A DNA stretch of 64,000 nucleotides from Endothia cerciana. Lineage: Eukaryota; Ascomycota; Sordariomycetes; Diaporthales; Cryphonectriaceae. Below the pieces are notes generated by a model. That model ran no database searches, had not been told where the DNA came from, and saw nothing but the letters and a program-made list of their open reading frames with translations. The DNA lies in contig JALRMH010000003.1 of the NCBI GenBank assembly GCA_026119935.1, forward strand, positions 1,278,526 through 1,342,525, given 5' to 3'. A program made the translations under genes and the position numbers. Positions 11,385-24,100 of the stretch are shown in pieces (the first letter of the stretch is position 1; each line of letters starts with the position of its first letter).

Positions 11385-12596
11385 CCCCACCCACTCCATC
11401 TCACAATAACCACTGGTCACGCACATACCTGCCTAGACCTCTCCCTCTGTGTCCCGGTGGCGAACCTGCGATGGTAACAGTAAGACGGAGGGGATGCGCC
11501 GGCACCTACAGGAGTGTCCGTGGCCAAGGACCAGACACAGCGGCACCGGAATCACCACACTAATATCTGACCCGCATGCTGCATAGTACGGGTTCCATCG
11601 ATATCATGCAGTCATCTATCGGTGAGGCTGCCGTCCCACCCTCGACCATCCACAGCCTGTCACATTGCAAGGCCAGGAGCCGCAGCCTCCGGAGCGTGAC
11701 AGACAGTCAGACAAAGCAGATGAGGAAAAGGGTGGGTATTTGTTTTTCTTCTTTTCTTTTATTTTTCTTTCTTTCCTGGTCTGGGGCCCACAAAGGGGTT
11801 TTGGAGAGTCCCGAAGGGTTAGGGGAGTAAGGGTGGATGGTCGGTGGGAGGCGAGTCCGATCTGCTCTTATGCCGCAGAGCCGCAACACGTCAGGCTGCC
11901 TCTCCCCCGGCCTACTACTATGTACTACTGCTGGTGCATGGAACCGATCAATACGTGACGATTTGCGCCCCCACCCGATGGACACCTGCAACAGGCAAGT
12001 CACACCAGGCACCACCACCAGCAGCAGCGCGTCGATCAGGTAGGGCTGTTCTCGATCTCGTAATGGCCCTGTGAAACACACCCCTCGTGCCGGGCAGGCT
12101 CGATGAATACCGTATTCCGTCGTACTATGGTGCTGTCCATCCCACTCCGTACAGCCCAGCGCAGGTGGAATAGCTCGGCCCACCAGGGTCTACCTCGGCA
12201 CGGCAGAGCCTCATCGGTCCTCACCCTGACGTTCAACTTTGCAGGCAGGTAGATGCTCGTCGGCACATACGGCTCGCTGCGGATCTGGATGCCTCGGGTC
12301 ACCCGCTCCTCTGGATGGTTTGTCATTACACAAAGTAGGCAGCAGGCACGCTGATTGCCTGCCTATGTTCTCAAGATATCGTACACCAAAGATCGGAGCC
12401 TCGCCTTCCCATCCCTTCCCTTCCAGTCCCCACCAACCTCGACAATGACGAGGTTCGGCGTCTATACAAAATGGTGAGGCGCTATGCAATGACGACTGCA
12501 TCGGGTGTCCCGATGCTTCCCTCCCACCGACATTATCCGTCGGCAGGTGGCCAACTGACCGCCCTCTCGATGCATCACCTCTAGAAGGCCTCCACA

Positions 12597-13621
12597 TCAC
12601 CGCAGAGATCTCGCGCTGAGGCTAGCAAACGCGTCCGGGCTGTGCCGCCCGTTCGACCATTCCATCCCCAGCGCCATCATGCTATCCCGGCTTCTGTTAC
12701 CCACCATCCCGTCCATGTTGGCCACCTGAACCGCTGCCGCCTGCGGAGACGCCCCGCCGCTCAGAAAGGGATTCTTGTTGCCGGGCATCGCCATCGAGGC
12801 AGGGGCAGCTGCTGCCTCCGTGTTTGCTGGCGTACCAGGAGCTTGCAAGACCTGATTGATGGTTGCCGGCCCTTGTGGCTGTCCGGGCTGCTGCATCGGC
12901 TGCTGCGGTTGCTCCGGATTCGGGTTTTGCAGTGGCTGGGGCGCAAGCTGTGGATAGTTGTACAGGGCTAGGATGGAGGCCTTGTCGGGTCTCTGTGGTG
13001 CTTGTTGGGATATGGGCTGTCCAAACTGGTTGTACTGTGGTTGTTGCGGCATATACGAGCCCGGGGCCTGCTGCGCGAAGAACGGATTGTTCGCCTGGGG
13101 TGCCTGTTGTTGGACCTGTGCACCGTAGAAGTTCTGCTGTGTCTGCTCCGGGATCTGCCCGAGAGGTGTGGGCGATGCCACTCGGGTCGGCGACCGAGTA
13201 AAGGGGTTATTAGCATATCCTCCACCTGTCTGGGTAGCCGCCAGACCCGTGTTCACAGCCGGCATTTGCGGGTTCTGTTGCACATGTGGCTGTTGGGGTG
13301 ATGAGCTGTTAAAGAATGGGTTGTAGCCAGTATGAACTGGCTGAAGGGGTTGCGCGGGCTGAAGCGCGGGCTGCTGTCCCTGCTGGGGATATGCCATATT
13401 ACTATTAAACGCTGTAGCTGCGTAATTCTGTGGCATCGTGGGAACCGGCGGAGTCATCGTCTGCTGATATACTGCCTGCTGGGCCTGCTGATTTGGCAGC
13501 CCGCCGGTATGGTGAGGGAACAGCGGTTGCGAAGAAGGGCCACCCAGTGACATATTGTTGAAGGCCTGGTTCAGCGCATCGTTGGACTGCGTGGTCGTTA
13601 TGCCAAAGGGGTTGGTGGTGG

Positions 13622-13658
<37 letters not shown>

Positions 13659-14886
13659 AAAGAAGGGGTTTCGGTTCGCCAAGTTACCAGTCGACTGGCT
13701 GGATATTGGCTGGACCGGCGATACATCAAAGGGGTTTGTTGATGCTGACATGGGCCGTGCTGTCTCGGCTCGGGCGACGGTCAAACCTGTCTGGCCACCG
13801 CTTGACACGGACGGCCTGCTGACCGAGGGGAACTCGTCAGCAGGGCTTGCCAGAGGCGAGCGACCCTCGATCCGCACCAAAGCCTCGATGGTCCTCTCCA
13901 GGTTGCCGCTGACACCCTTAAGTATGGTCTCGTTCTTGCGGTCATTTGTGAACCCCAGCTCTCGCAGCTTTGACAGCTTTTTCTGTGTGTCCTCCTCGTT
14001 GTCGTAACCCAAGCTTGCGCCAAATACCTTGGAGGCTTTTGGTTGGTGGCCTGACCCCGAATCCGGGCTGTCAGGCGGCAGTTGAGGGCTCGACTGCGCA
14101 GACCGAGAGGTGTGGTCCTTCCTTCTTGAGAACAGCGGGAAGGTCGACGAGCTAGACCGGAAGCTGAACTTGCTCGTGTTCTTGGGGGGGAGAGGTGGCG
14201 GCGTCTCGTCCGAGCCGGTGCTGCCGGTATGATTACTTGGTACTGTCGGCAGGTTCCGATTCATGTATTTGGATCGTATGAAGCGCTCCATTGCGGAGTC
14301 GACCTCGTCGGCGTCGAGAGGCATGGCGGGCTTCTTGTTCTGTGGGTTGTAGAGCTTGTTGGACGTAATGTTCCCCACCTTTTTCATATTCTGTGTCTCT
14401 CGTCAGCGCCAGCCTCGACGTGTCCTCTGTGTCAAGCCCTGCCCTCACCTCGACCTGCTCGTTTGACCATCCGTCCATGCTGAGCGACTTGACTTTGGAT
14501 ATGTGGGTGCCGAGTTTTCGGTGGATCGAGGCGCACCGCATGCAAAGGAAGATGCCCAACTACTTCACATCAGCATCCCGCGACCAGCAACAGGGGCGAC
14601 GGGTTATCGATCGCGTCAAGGGGGGTATTCGGATCGTGAAAGGAGTGAGAGGGGGGTGGGGGCGGACGACATACACTCCATGACGCCCAGCCTGTTTCAC
14701 AGAAGTTAGCAGGGCGAATTGCTGAGCACGAGACCAATGGAGATGCGCCGGTCAAGGGGCTTCAGACTGACCTGGATTGCGGGCCTGGCAGTCAGCGCAC
14801 AGGTTGTTGCCGGGGACATTCTGGACGAGGTCCTGGAGAGTCTTCTCGTTGCGCGCCTGCTGGCGCTTGTTAAGAGGACCGTTCAT
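12597..14886 (-). CDS. ArfGAP and UBA domain protein (Gts1/Ucp3 type)
   Basis: Four exons, 14886-14772, 14691-14675 (a 17-nt microexon), 14559-14449 and 14390-12597, predict 678 residues. Joining them yields a canonical ArfGAP zinc finger: Cys30, Cys33, Cys50 and Cys53 (CX2CX16CX2C), with the arginine finger at Arg58 in CASIHRKLG. A UBA-like domain lies near residues 214-257. The rest is low-complexity, rich in Gln, Pro and Asn, with NPF motifs and a run of 12 Asn. ArfGAPs stimulate GTP hydrolysis by Arf on Golgi and endosomal membranes. The ArfGAP plus UBA plus Gln-rich layout matches yeast Gts1 and fission yeast Ucp3, and NPF motifs suggest binding to EH-domain endocytic proteins. The start at 14886 is the Met just before the conserved helix. 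Confidence 0.95.
13621..13658 (-). repeat. (GTT)n tract coding poly-Asn
   Basis: A perfect GTT/AAC run within exon 4 of the ArfGAP gene reads as twelve consecutive Asn. It lies in the disordered middle of the protein, flanked by NPF-type motifs. Confidence 0.95.
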
Positions 14887-17800
14887 GACTGTCGCGAGAG
14901 CCGAGGGCAGAAGCAACGCAACGCAACGCAACGCAACGCAACGCAACACAATGCAACCGTTCCCCTAAGGCCGAGTCCGATCGGCGGATGGTCGCGGGTT
15001 GGCGAAGGCTGCTCAGGCTATCAAGCCTCTTGGGTGCCGTCAGGGTAACCAAGACTCGGGAGAATGTTTCGATCTTCGAAGGTGTAAAGTCCGGGACCAA
15101 AGGCAAGTCCTTGCAAGGAGTCTGTCTGTCTAGCTTAGAGTCTAAGTTTGGGGGTTGGAGTTAGAGTTGTCTGGCCGTGCCGCGCCGCGGGATTTCCTTA
15201 GGCGGCTCGCGGCTGGGGCTGGCCACTGGCGGCCCTGCTGGGCCTGCTGCTGGGCCTGGGCCTGGGCTCGCAGGGGTCCTCCAAGGGCGCCGCTGCTTTT
15301 GAAAGGGATGAATCCGAACGTGTCGGCGCACGGGCACTGGGGCATAGCCCAGGCGCGAGGAGGCTCCAGTGCTAAAATGACACCAATCCACCAATCAGCT
15401 CCAGGTGCGAATCGCGAACGGAATTAGGTACGGATATCGAGGACAAGGGGGGCCACAAGGAAGAAGAGAGGGCTGGGGAAAGGACTAAAGGAAATACACG
15501 TTATATTTTGACCAGGACGGAAGGGGAAGGGTAAGAAAGAAAGAAAAAAAGAAAAAAAAAGAAAGAACCAGAGAAGGATGACGAAGACAAGAAAAGATCT
15601 GGTACGGGAGTACCGCAAAGTACCGAAAGAGAGAAGTCAGCAGGGCAAAATGGACCGCATGCGTGTGTGGTGCATCTGCAATCGGGAAATGAGCACAACA
15701 GAATCAGGTAAGAGGGACTGGAGGAAGGAAGGAAGCGCCGAGGGTGAGCCTGTGGCCAAGCGTGCTAAGGTCCTGAAGAGGAGGTGTGGCTGCCATCCGC
15801 TCTGGAAAGAAGTTGGTATTTCTAGAGTTCACCGTAAACATAATCGGATGCGGGTTGGTTCGATCATCGGGACTAGGGCACTGTAGGAGCACCAACCCTA
15901 CTGGTGCACGCAGACAGAGTCGTACTAGAGCTCACTAAAGGAGCCCCCCGGCCCTAACTGCCCCCCGCCCCCTTCGCAAGCCCCCAGCCGATAACCGGAA
16001 CAGCGAATCTACGGCGGAACAATCCAGTACCTAGCACTGCGCAGCCACGCGTTACGTGCCATGTCTGGTACTACAGTGCCCGACACGGACCACCTCCACC
16101 AGGCAAAAAGGGGCCAACGCGCACACGCACACCTTCTGATCAACAGCGGCGCCATTGCGATTGACTCGCCCAGCCCGCAATCATGGAGACCTCTCCCAAC
16201 ACGAACGCCGTTTGGGATGCCCAAGAGCATGGACGCAGACCTTGGCTCGCCCTGGTCCCTCTCACCTTTTCTCATACAACAGACAGCTCCTTCGGGAAAG
16301 TCTATACCTAATATCCGGGTACGACGGATGTACAACCCATGTCGGCATGCTCGCCGTTCGAGCGCGGGAGTTGGGTCAGGCTCTGCATACCACACTGGGG
16401 ATATCAAGGATATAAGCAGGTTCAGCATATCATCATTCAGTCGATTCCTGGACTATGTATACCTAGGTCTGAGAGGCTCGTCCTTTCATATCTGGGTAGT
16501 TCCGTTACATGCATCTGTCAATACTTGTGTGTGATGTTGAACGGCCCTGCGAACCTCAATTATCATCGCTAGTCAGGCACCTGCTTCCCCACGAGGCAAA
16601 TCCGCAAACGTGACCCAAGACGAAGATGCTCTGATCTAGGGCGAGAGGGCTCAAATTCGCATACAACAGCCTGCGCGGTCGGCATCGCGGTAGGTCATGT
16701 GTGATCCGTCATTTTGCAAGGGCAGACATCTCTCCGGCCTCACCTTGGGCCATAGGTCCAGACATTGCGCTCGGCAGGAACCCTTCACCCTGTGGGCTGG
16801 CCATACATGAAGGTCTCAGATGATCCCCGTGTCGTCTACGCCCTTGCCTAGGCCGTCCTTGTCCTTACGCCTCATCTCCACCACCATGCTCTGCAACAGA
16901 AGACTAGTCAGCTATCTCGGCGGAGGCTAGAAGGTTGGGAAAGAACGGTCCAAGATGCAGGTGCATCAGAGACCAGAAGCCTTGTTTTCCCCGGGGACTA
17001 TGGGAGGCATACTCAAGCCCACAGCTCCTGAGGCTCGTTTCAAAAAAAATGGTCATGAGCCGCTTTTCGGTGCGAACATCTCATCGAGATTTCACCAACC
17101 AGCATAACATTTTTTGATTGTGTGTAGCGAAATCCGTCAAGAACAGACGGCATCCCGGAGACTTACCCGTACATGTGCAAGAGGGGTGCCCAACACATGA
17201 AATCACTGGGACCCATATCGTAACTTTCATGTTACGGTGACAAGGTACTCTCGTTGAAGAAGCCATCCGCAAGATCCTGGGCAGGAGCCAGCAGACATTT
17301 CAGGTGGGGAAAGGCGGCGAGCAATATTTTCAATAACAGGCCCAGTTGGCCACGGGCCGGGCCAAAGATTGGACAAGAGAACATGCCTCGGGGTTACTAA
17401 CTGAGCTTACTGCAAGGCTGGCTACAACGCTTGAGGCGGAGAATAAGTGTAAAGTAGATGCTTCCACTATAGGAATCACAGACTACCTCCCTAGACTGGT
17501 TTACCTGCAGCTTCTTCAATATCTCCCCATCAGCGCGTAAGCTTCCCTCCTTCAACAAGCATCACTGAGATGTGAGGTTTTAACTTAAGAAGGATGGGTG
17601 TGGCCTGCACAGCACTACCCCTCTTCCTACAAGCCCTGGATTCTAGGCTTGCCTCCGCATTGGGGACAGGCAACAACTTCAAGTCAAGATCCAACTAATA
17701 CGGCCTAAGGGAGAAGAGAATGAAGGATGGCTAGAATCTATTGACCAAAGACAGTCAGGAGGACTGGGCTGCGGTGGACTTCCAGCTGAAGTGTATGTAT

Positions 17801-18913
17801 CACTAAAAGCCTGGGTGCAAACCTTCTTGAGGCTACCAAGATCTAGGAAATGTGACAGAGAGGCATGGGTCTCTTAGACACCACCCAATCCCCATGAACT
17901 CGGATTTTGAGGCGAAGGCTCAATTTCAGCAGCATCACAGTCAAGGCTATGTCACAGTCCGCAGTCGAGGTGCTGGAATGTGGTGCTGGATATTTGCTGT
18001 GCCACAGTGGTTAAGATGACATTATCTTGATGGGGCACCCTGAGGTTCCAGTTTAAGTTCATAAGTGCTCGGGCGGTCTCCCGGCCCAGTTTGAAGCTTT
18101 GGCATAACAGATGTGTTTTGGCGACCTAAGAGCCTCCCATCGTGACAGAGGGCAACCAACCGTTTTATCCTTAATTAGCTTGCAACTTACAAAAGACTTA
18201 AAAGAAACTATAAATTTATAAAAGAAGCCAAATTTTTATGAACAATTGAATCAAAGCTTAGTACTAGATTCACTAAGCACTAATACTACTCATTGGAGAA
18301 CCGAAATGGTTGTCTCGAGTCCATCCGCTAGGCGTCCTTTCGCTCAAGTCCCACTGCTGCATCAAACTGCCTGGACCCTCAGGGAGCACCCTCGCTCCGG
18401 TGACCTCCTCATTCCTCCATAGCATACATGAGAGGTTATTCTCCGCTCGGAACTGCGCTCTGGTCAGCGCAGGCGCGACGCACTTTAGCCCCTTCTCGAC
18501 CATAACAGGAGTTGGCACGCGCTGGCCCTTCCTGGTCTCGCTCCAGGCTGAGCCCCCTGCCAAGGCCTCGAGGGCTGAGGGGTACGACACCCAGTCATCG
18601 GCCAGTTCTTCACCAACCTCTAAATACTTGTGTCACCACATCGAGAACACTTTTTGAATTGAACCAGATAGTTATGAGATAGCCATCACATTTCGATTAT
18701 CTGCTAGTCAACCCCTATATTACTTATGTAGCTGCCAGGCTTGGCATGCTTGTCAGGGGTAAGCTTGTTGTTGTTGTACTTGAGCTCGTCCGATTTAGAT
18801 AGCCCGTGATATCACAGGTCCCGTAAGTAGTTTGACCCTTCCGAAAGGAAATCAGAACTCGGTATCTTTGAATCGCAAAGTCAAGGGTGTAGGTGCTCTC
18901 TTATAGGGTTCAC
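14887..18913. other. Intergenic region, no supported gene
   Basis: About 4 kb with only short, unrecognised frames (for example 16061-16534 + and 18310-18657 +). Purine-rich tracts occur near 15535-15570. A T/A-rich pocket lies near 18165-18290. A stretch of direct pentamer repeats lies just upstream of the ArfGAP start. I see no transposon terminus or RNA gene. Confidence 0.5.
14912..14955 (-). repeat. GCAAC pentanucleotide tandem in ArfGAP leader
   Basis: About eight copies of GCAAC (GTTGC on the coding strand), the last ones degenerate. The block ends about 26 bases upstream of the start codon at 14886, so it is almost certainly transcribed in the 5' leader. Confidence 0.9.
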
Positions 18914-19926
18914 TTACCACCCCAAAATATCCAAACACTCATACTCCGTCGAACCACAATACCCAGCAGCAGAGCAACAGTTACCAAATGCAGAGCCAGT
19001 ACACAACAAGCCCTTGACATACCCACAGGTCCCATCATCAGACACCGACCCAGGAGTCTGAGATGGTCCCGTCGTTGTTACCGTGCTGGCCATAGAGGTA
19101 GCTGTGCTGGTCGTTGATGGCTTGCAAGGCCCGCTCTGGCACTCGCCACTACAGTAATCGGTGTCATTTCCGCAGTAACCGAACTCGCTGCAGCAGAACC
19201 CAAACTTGGCTGGGCAGATAGTGTAGCCGTTCTGCGTGCCGCAGAGGCCGTCTGTGCTGTAGGGGGATGGGCGCTCCGTCGCAAGTGCCCTCCTGGCAGT
19301 TCCCGGGGCCGCAGTAGTCCTCGCCGACACCGCAGCTTTTATTCTTTGGAACACGGAAAAGATCAGCCAAGCGTTCAAGCTGATGGCAGTTTGAAAGACG
19401 GGTCGCAACAGACTACCCGCCGATACCACAGCAATCCCCCCACTGGCTCCCTATACACGTGTTTGTCCAGTTCTGCTGAGAACCACACAGACCGTTGGAA
19501 GACACAGGAACAGGAAACCTGCCCGCTGTGAAGGTTTATACATCAGTCTATAACCATCATCCGCACAACGACAACTTGTGGGATTTGCGGCGGTGATCAC
19601 TTACCAGCGGAGATACAATAACTATCCCCAGGTACAAAGTTCGAACAATTAGCCCCGATCCTCGGATTATTCATCATGAAGTAGTCAAGCGTAAGGTTCC
19701 ACTGCGACAGCAAGCCTGCGCATGAGCTCCAGATGTCGGTGGCCATGCTGAGTCGGCACGTCACGTTGGACGAGGAGGTAGACTGTCGACTCCGCAGTTG
19801 CCTCATGCTATGTCTCTTGAGCAAACCCCGTGTCTCCACCAGCCCAAAGCCCATCTCATCTAGTATGGATGCCGACACCGTGGCTACCAGGAAGAGAATG
19901 GTGGAGATCATGGTGAATGAAGGCAT
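18914..19926 (-). CDS. Secreted LysM and CBM18 chitin-binding protein (frame conflict)
   Basis: Exon 1 (19926-19605) codes a signal peptide (ISTILFLVATVSAS) and one LysM-like module ending near PGDSYCIS. Exon 2 (19525-19417) begins a Cys-rich CBM18 (hevein-like) module, and exon 3 codes further CBM18 repeats down to the stop at 18914. LysM and CBM18 modules bind chitin or its fragments; in fungi such proteins shield the wall or block chitin sensing by a host or rival. Exon 3 has two possible acceptors. With exon 3 starting at 19343 the frame stays open (286 residues) but reads non-CBM18 residues across 19340-19270. Starting at 19335 keeps the CBM18 cysteines but meets a frame break at a five-base run, 19262-19266. 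The gene may be degenerating, or there may be a sequence error. It is divergent from the chitinase gene. A GTAAGT at the stop leaves a further 3' exon possible. Confidence 0.8.
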
Positions 19927-21138
19927 TTTGCTATTGATTCCTTTTTCTTTCTTCTTCCTTTCTGCTCCGGTTCAACGGACTAGACCTCAAACTTTGGTGA
20001 TAATGGAAAACTTGCTGCTCGATTACAACCGTATGATAAATGGGATAGGCAGAAAATGGGTGGACGGGGTTTTAGATATGCTAGTCTCTGGGCTCCGCTG
20101 CTTGCCATTCCTGAATGCAAAAAAATTATACTTTATCCGAGCAACCTGACAAGCCTTCATCACTCCTGGTCAGCTCCCAGCATGTTGAGATTGTTGAGGA
20201 TCCGAAGAGGACTGGCAGCTTCTCCCCCGTCTCCCAGAGCCTCGCTCTCATGCCACGGTCCGTTGGACATGGTCCATATTTCCCCTTCCAACAGGGACCA
20301 ATTAGATCGGCCTATGTGCGAATAAATCAATCCATGTCTCAATTCTTACTCAGCTCTCGTACAGACTCACACAGGCCGCGTGATCCTTGCGACGTAATAG
20401 GCTATAAGCCTGACGGCCACCATAAGCTTGATCAGTGTAGCCCATTGCAACCAGGTACGAACGAGGAAGGTGCCATGTGGCAGCCCCTATAGTTCTATGC
20501 TGTCAGACGTTGAGGTCCAGTTGGGACTAAGACAAGGCTCACTTTAGGTGGTACTAGGTCGTTCCGCTATCAAGTCTTGATGGCTAGCTCGGAATTTTTG
20601 AGAGGGACTAGTAACCTTCGAACGATGGCTGCTTAAAATCCGTTTTGATAACAAGGGAAGAAGAAAGAAAAAAGAAGGGGGAGGGAAAGAAGAAGAAGAA
20701 GAAGAAGAAGAAGAGGAGTCGGGGCGAAGACTAGTAATATCTATCTTACACGTGTCGGTAGTTGTAGCCGACCCTACACACCCGTCATCTAAGCAGTGCC
20801 TTGTCGAGTGAGGATAAGGTTCACCAGATTTTGGCCGTTTTTCACCCCACTGAGGCTCTAAGCCATATTCGACCCTCTGGTTATAGGGAACTTCAGGTCG
20901 GCAGGGTGTGTCGCCGCCCATATCGATGTGATGTCGAGGTACCTAGGTACTGCATTCAGCGCATGGAAATGGGCTTGGAAATCCACAACTATCCAGCAAA
21001 GGGTATAAATCCTAATCAAATCAAACCGGATACCTCGAAAACAGTCGCAGCCAGAGTAAGGGCAATTCGCTCATGTACTCTGTTCTTCGGTATCAACTCA
21101 CCCCTCCAGGTCGTCCTTGATCATCTCCGAAATACAGG
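19927..21138. promoter_or_regulatory. Shared intergenic region of the divergent LysM/chitinase pair
   Basis: About 1.2 kb lies between the two start codons and should hold both promoters. It contains a (GAA)n tract at about 20687-20716. No gene is supported inside it. I did not identify a specific transcription-factor site with confidence. Confidence 0.5.
20687..20716. repeat. (GAA)n trinucleotide tract
   Basis: About nine GAA/TTC units within the promoter region shared by the LysM protein and chitinase genes. Confidence 0.85.
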
Positions 21139-24100
21139 ATGGAGGTCCGATGCGTGGGACCAAGAACCCATTCCAGCTCTAACTGGACGTCGTCTGTCCT
21201 GGCCCTCATCATCCTCCTCTCCATGACCCCTTTCGTGATGACCCAACCGCCCACCAACGCAGCCCCTTCTAATATACAATTGCGCCAAGATGCCCTCGGT
21301 ATGCCGCAACATAAATCAGCGCAGCCCTTTACTCCCCGTGGTGGGCAACGCCGCCGCGGGCAATATTGGCCAGTTGGACCAGGGGCAGACTCCCGGCGGG
21401 CTTGATTATATAACGCTAACCTACGACACCAACAACAACAACGAGCGGACCCGACGCAATACAGCCTGCCCGGCAAGGTGGAAGCTGGGCCACCCGTGCC
21501 CGGAGGCGAACCAGCCGCCTACGGTTGCATCGGGCTCCCCGTGGAGCTTCGGTAGCTGGGTCGGCCTGAGGTGGAACCCCAACGGGCTGGTGCTTGGCCA
21601 GGCGGGCTATAATGTCATTGCCGACCAGGCCGGGACGGGCCCGAGTGGAATGATGTGGACGTGTGACGAGTGGCCCCCTGCCATGTAGGAAGATTGATGC
21701 CCGTTGGCTAGCCCTGAGCCTCAAGTCACTGACATGTTGCCAGCACCGTTGAGGGCGGCCAGTTCGCTCAGACATACTGCGCACCTCAGAACGGTCGATG
21801 CGGCGGCGCACAGTTTGGAGGGACATATTCCGAGCAGGTCTGTCCGACCACCCCGTCTATTAGTGATCACGTGCTCACGCACTTGATTACATATTTGTAC
21901 TTACCTGACTGCGTGTTGGTCAAAGGATATCCAAGGCAACATACACAGCGCCCTTCGCAAGCGCATCACAAACACTTACCGCGCCACACCGCCCGCAGGG
22001 ACGTACACCTTCTCCTTCCAGACGGCCTGGGAGGACTTCCCTGGCTCGCCCAGCGCCGTGGTTCAGTGGGTAGACTCGGGCGTCGTGAACAATGTCCAGG
22101 CTGCTTATAAGCGGTCCTTCATGGACTCGGAAGGGCGTGTGTACATTGATGTCGTGTACGAGAATGGCACCATGGCGACCTTTGCTCAACAGATGACTGA
22201 ACATGAGGTGAGCATCCGTTTCGCCGACAGCTAATCACTTTTCTTTCTGGCAGTTGCTGACCGGCCACACGTCGATGTCCAGATTAATGAACACGTCGAA
22301 TACCACCACCACATTAGGCAGCAACTCGAAGAGCTTAATGCAACCGCCGCCGCCAGCAACACCACAATCACACTGCTGGCCCCCGTCCAGCAGAGGTTCG
22401 AAAGCCTTCAGAGGGCCCCAGTCCTCCCCATAATGGACGTCACGCGGAGTTTCATAGAGAAGCTCGCCCACATTCCTGTCAAGTCGTACTTTCAGCAGAT
22501 CGTGGGGGCCTCCAACGTCTCGTCCGTGTTACCGAGCTCGATATCAACCTCAGCCATAGTTACAGCGCCTCAGCCGACTGTCATCAACGCCACCTCTCTC
22601 TCCTTGTCTATAGTAACTGACAGCAACAGCCTGGCACGCCGCCAGGGCGAGGGTTTCTGCAGCATCGCCAACCCTTGCTCGGACGGCTCGTGCTGCAACA
22701 GTGCTGGCGGTTGTGGCTTCGGGGCTGTGAATTGCGGCACTGGGAACTGCACGGGCAACTGCAATGCCACGGCTGAGTGTGGACGCGATAGTCTGGGCGG
22801 TGATGTCTCGTGTCCGCTGAATGTGTGCTGGAGTTACTATGGATACTGTGGGGTCAGTCTCCGTCTCAAGTCTCAGTGTTCAGTGATCCTGAGCACATCA
22901 TTTTACCGCGTAACCTTCATCACTCACACGAGGCACACAGGTCGGCGGGGACTTCTGCGGCGCCTCCCAGCCCGACGCCCCCTGCCAAGAGGGCTTCGGC
23001 TCGTGCTCCGTCGTGTCGGCTCCGTCCTGCAGCGGCGGCAGCTCTGCGCTGGGCCGGCCCATGGCCTACTACCAGGTCGGCAACAATTATGGCCGCGAGT
23101 GCCAGCGCATCAGCCCCTCGCAGATCAACACGACCGGCTTGACGCACCTGAACCTCGCGTTTGCCAGTGTTGACCCGGATACCTTTGAGGTTGTGCCGAC
23201 AGATGAGCGTGACGTTCCTTACTATGCCGAGTTTACTGGCCTCAAGTCGTCGACCCTCCAGACCTGGGTGGCCATCGGTGGCTGGGACTTTAACGACGCC
23301 GGCCCCACGCAGTCAACCTTTAGCCAGATGGCATCATCGGCCGGCAGCAGGGCTACCTTTATCTTGTCTCTCGAGAGTTTCATGTCTCAGTATAGCTTCC
23401 AAGGCGTCGACATTGACTGGGAATACCCCGGTGCATCCGACAGGAGCGGCGTTCCGGCTGACACCGAGAACTTTGTTACGCTGTTGAGCGAGATGAGGTC
23501 GGCCTTTGGGACTAACTACGGCATCAGTGCCACCCTGCCGTCGAGCTACTGGTACCTCCGCTGGTTCGATCCGGTGGCCATGGAACCATATGTCGACTTC
23601 TTCGGCCTGATGACCTACGACCTCCACGGCCCTTGGGACGCTGAGGTGCAGGACGTGGGACCCGTCATCATCGGACAGACCAACATCCCCGAGATTCATA
23701 ACTGGACGCTGCCCCTCTGGTACGACTCGGTCGACCCGTCCAAGATCAACATGGGGCTTGCATACTACGGCCGCGGTTATACGGTCGAGAGCGTCGACTG
23801 CATGGAGGTCGGCTGCACCTGGAGCGGCACCAGCGACCCAGGGCCCTGCACTGCCTTTGGCGGCGTCATGTCACTTGAGGAGATCGAGAGTCTGCTCATC
23901 CCCGAGCTGAGCATCACGTCAGTCCTGGACGAGACGGCCATGATGAAGTATCTGGTGTGGAGCAACCAGTGGATCGGCTACGATGACCTCGAGACCATCG
24001 CTATGGAGAAGGCCTGGGCCAGCGACCACTGCTTCGGCGGCACCATGATCTGGAGCATTGACCTCTTCTCCGGCGTCGGCTCGGGGAGCACGCCTGACGG

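Larger units (their letters stand above)
8903..12596. other. Long gene-free stretch rich in simple repeats
   Basis: About 3.7 kb separates the calpain start from the stop of the ArfGAP gene; both genes lie on the minus strand. All open frames are short and lack recognisable domains. The stretch holds G/C and A runs, a (CCT)n tract at 10081-10121, an 8-bp tandem repeat at 10711-10776, a C13-A9 composite at 11363-11384 and CT/T-rich segments near 11745-11780. It probably contains the calpain promoter and a long leader. A non-coding transcript cannot be excluded from sequence alone. Confidence 0.55.

Noticed and set aside
14912..14955. Pentamer array as a possible CRISPR or telomere-like repeat
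   Set aside because: The units are contiguous 5-mers without spacers and do not match fungal telomere repeats; it is a simple microsatellite.
22208..22282. Apparent frame shift in the chitinase at the intron after exon 4
   Set aside because: The acceptor at 22253 is out of phase, but the acceptor at 22282 gives a 75-nt intron with the correct phase, so no lesion is needed.
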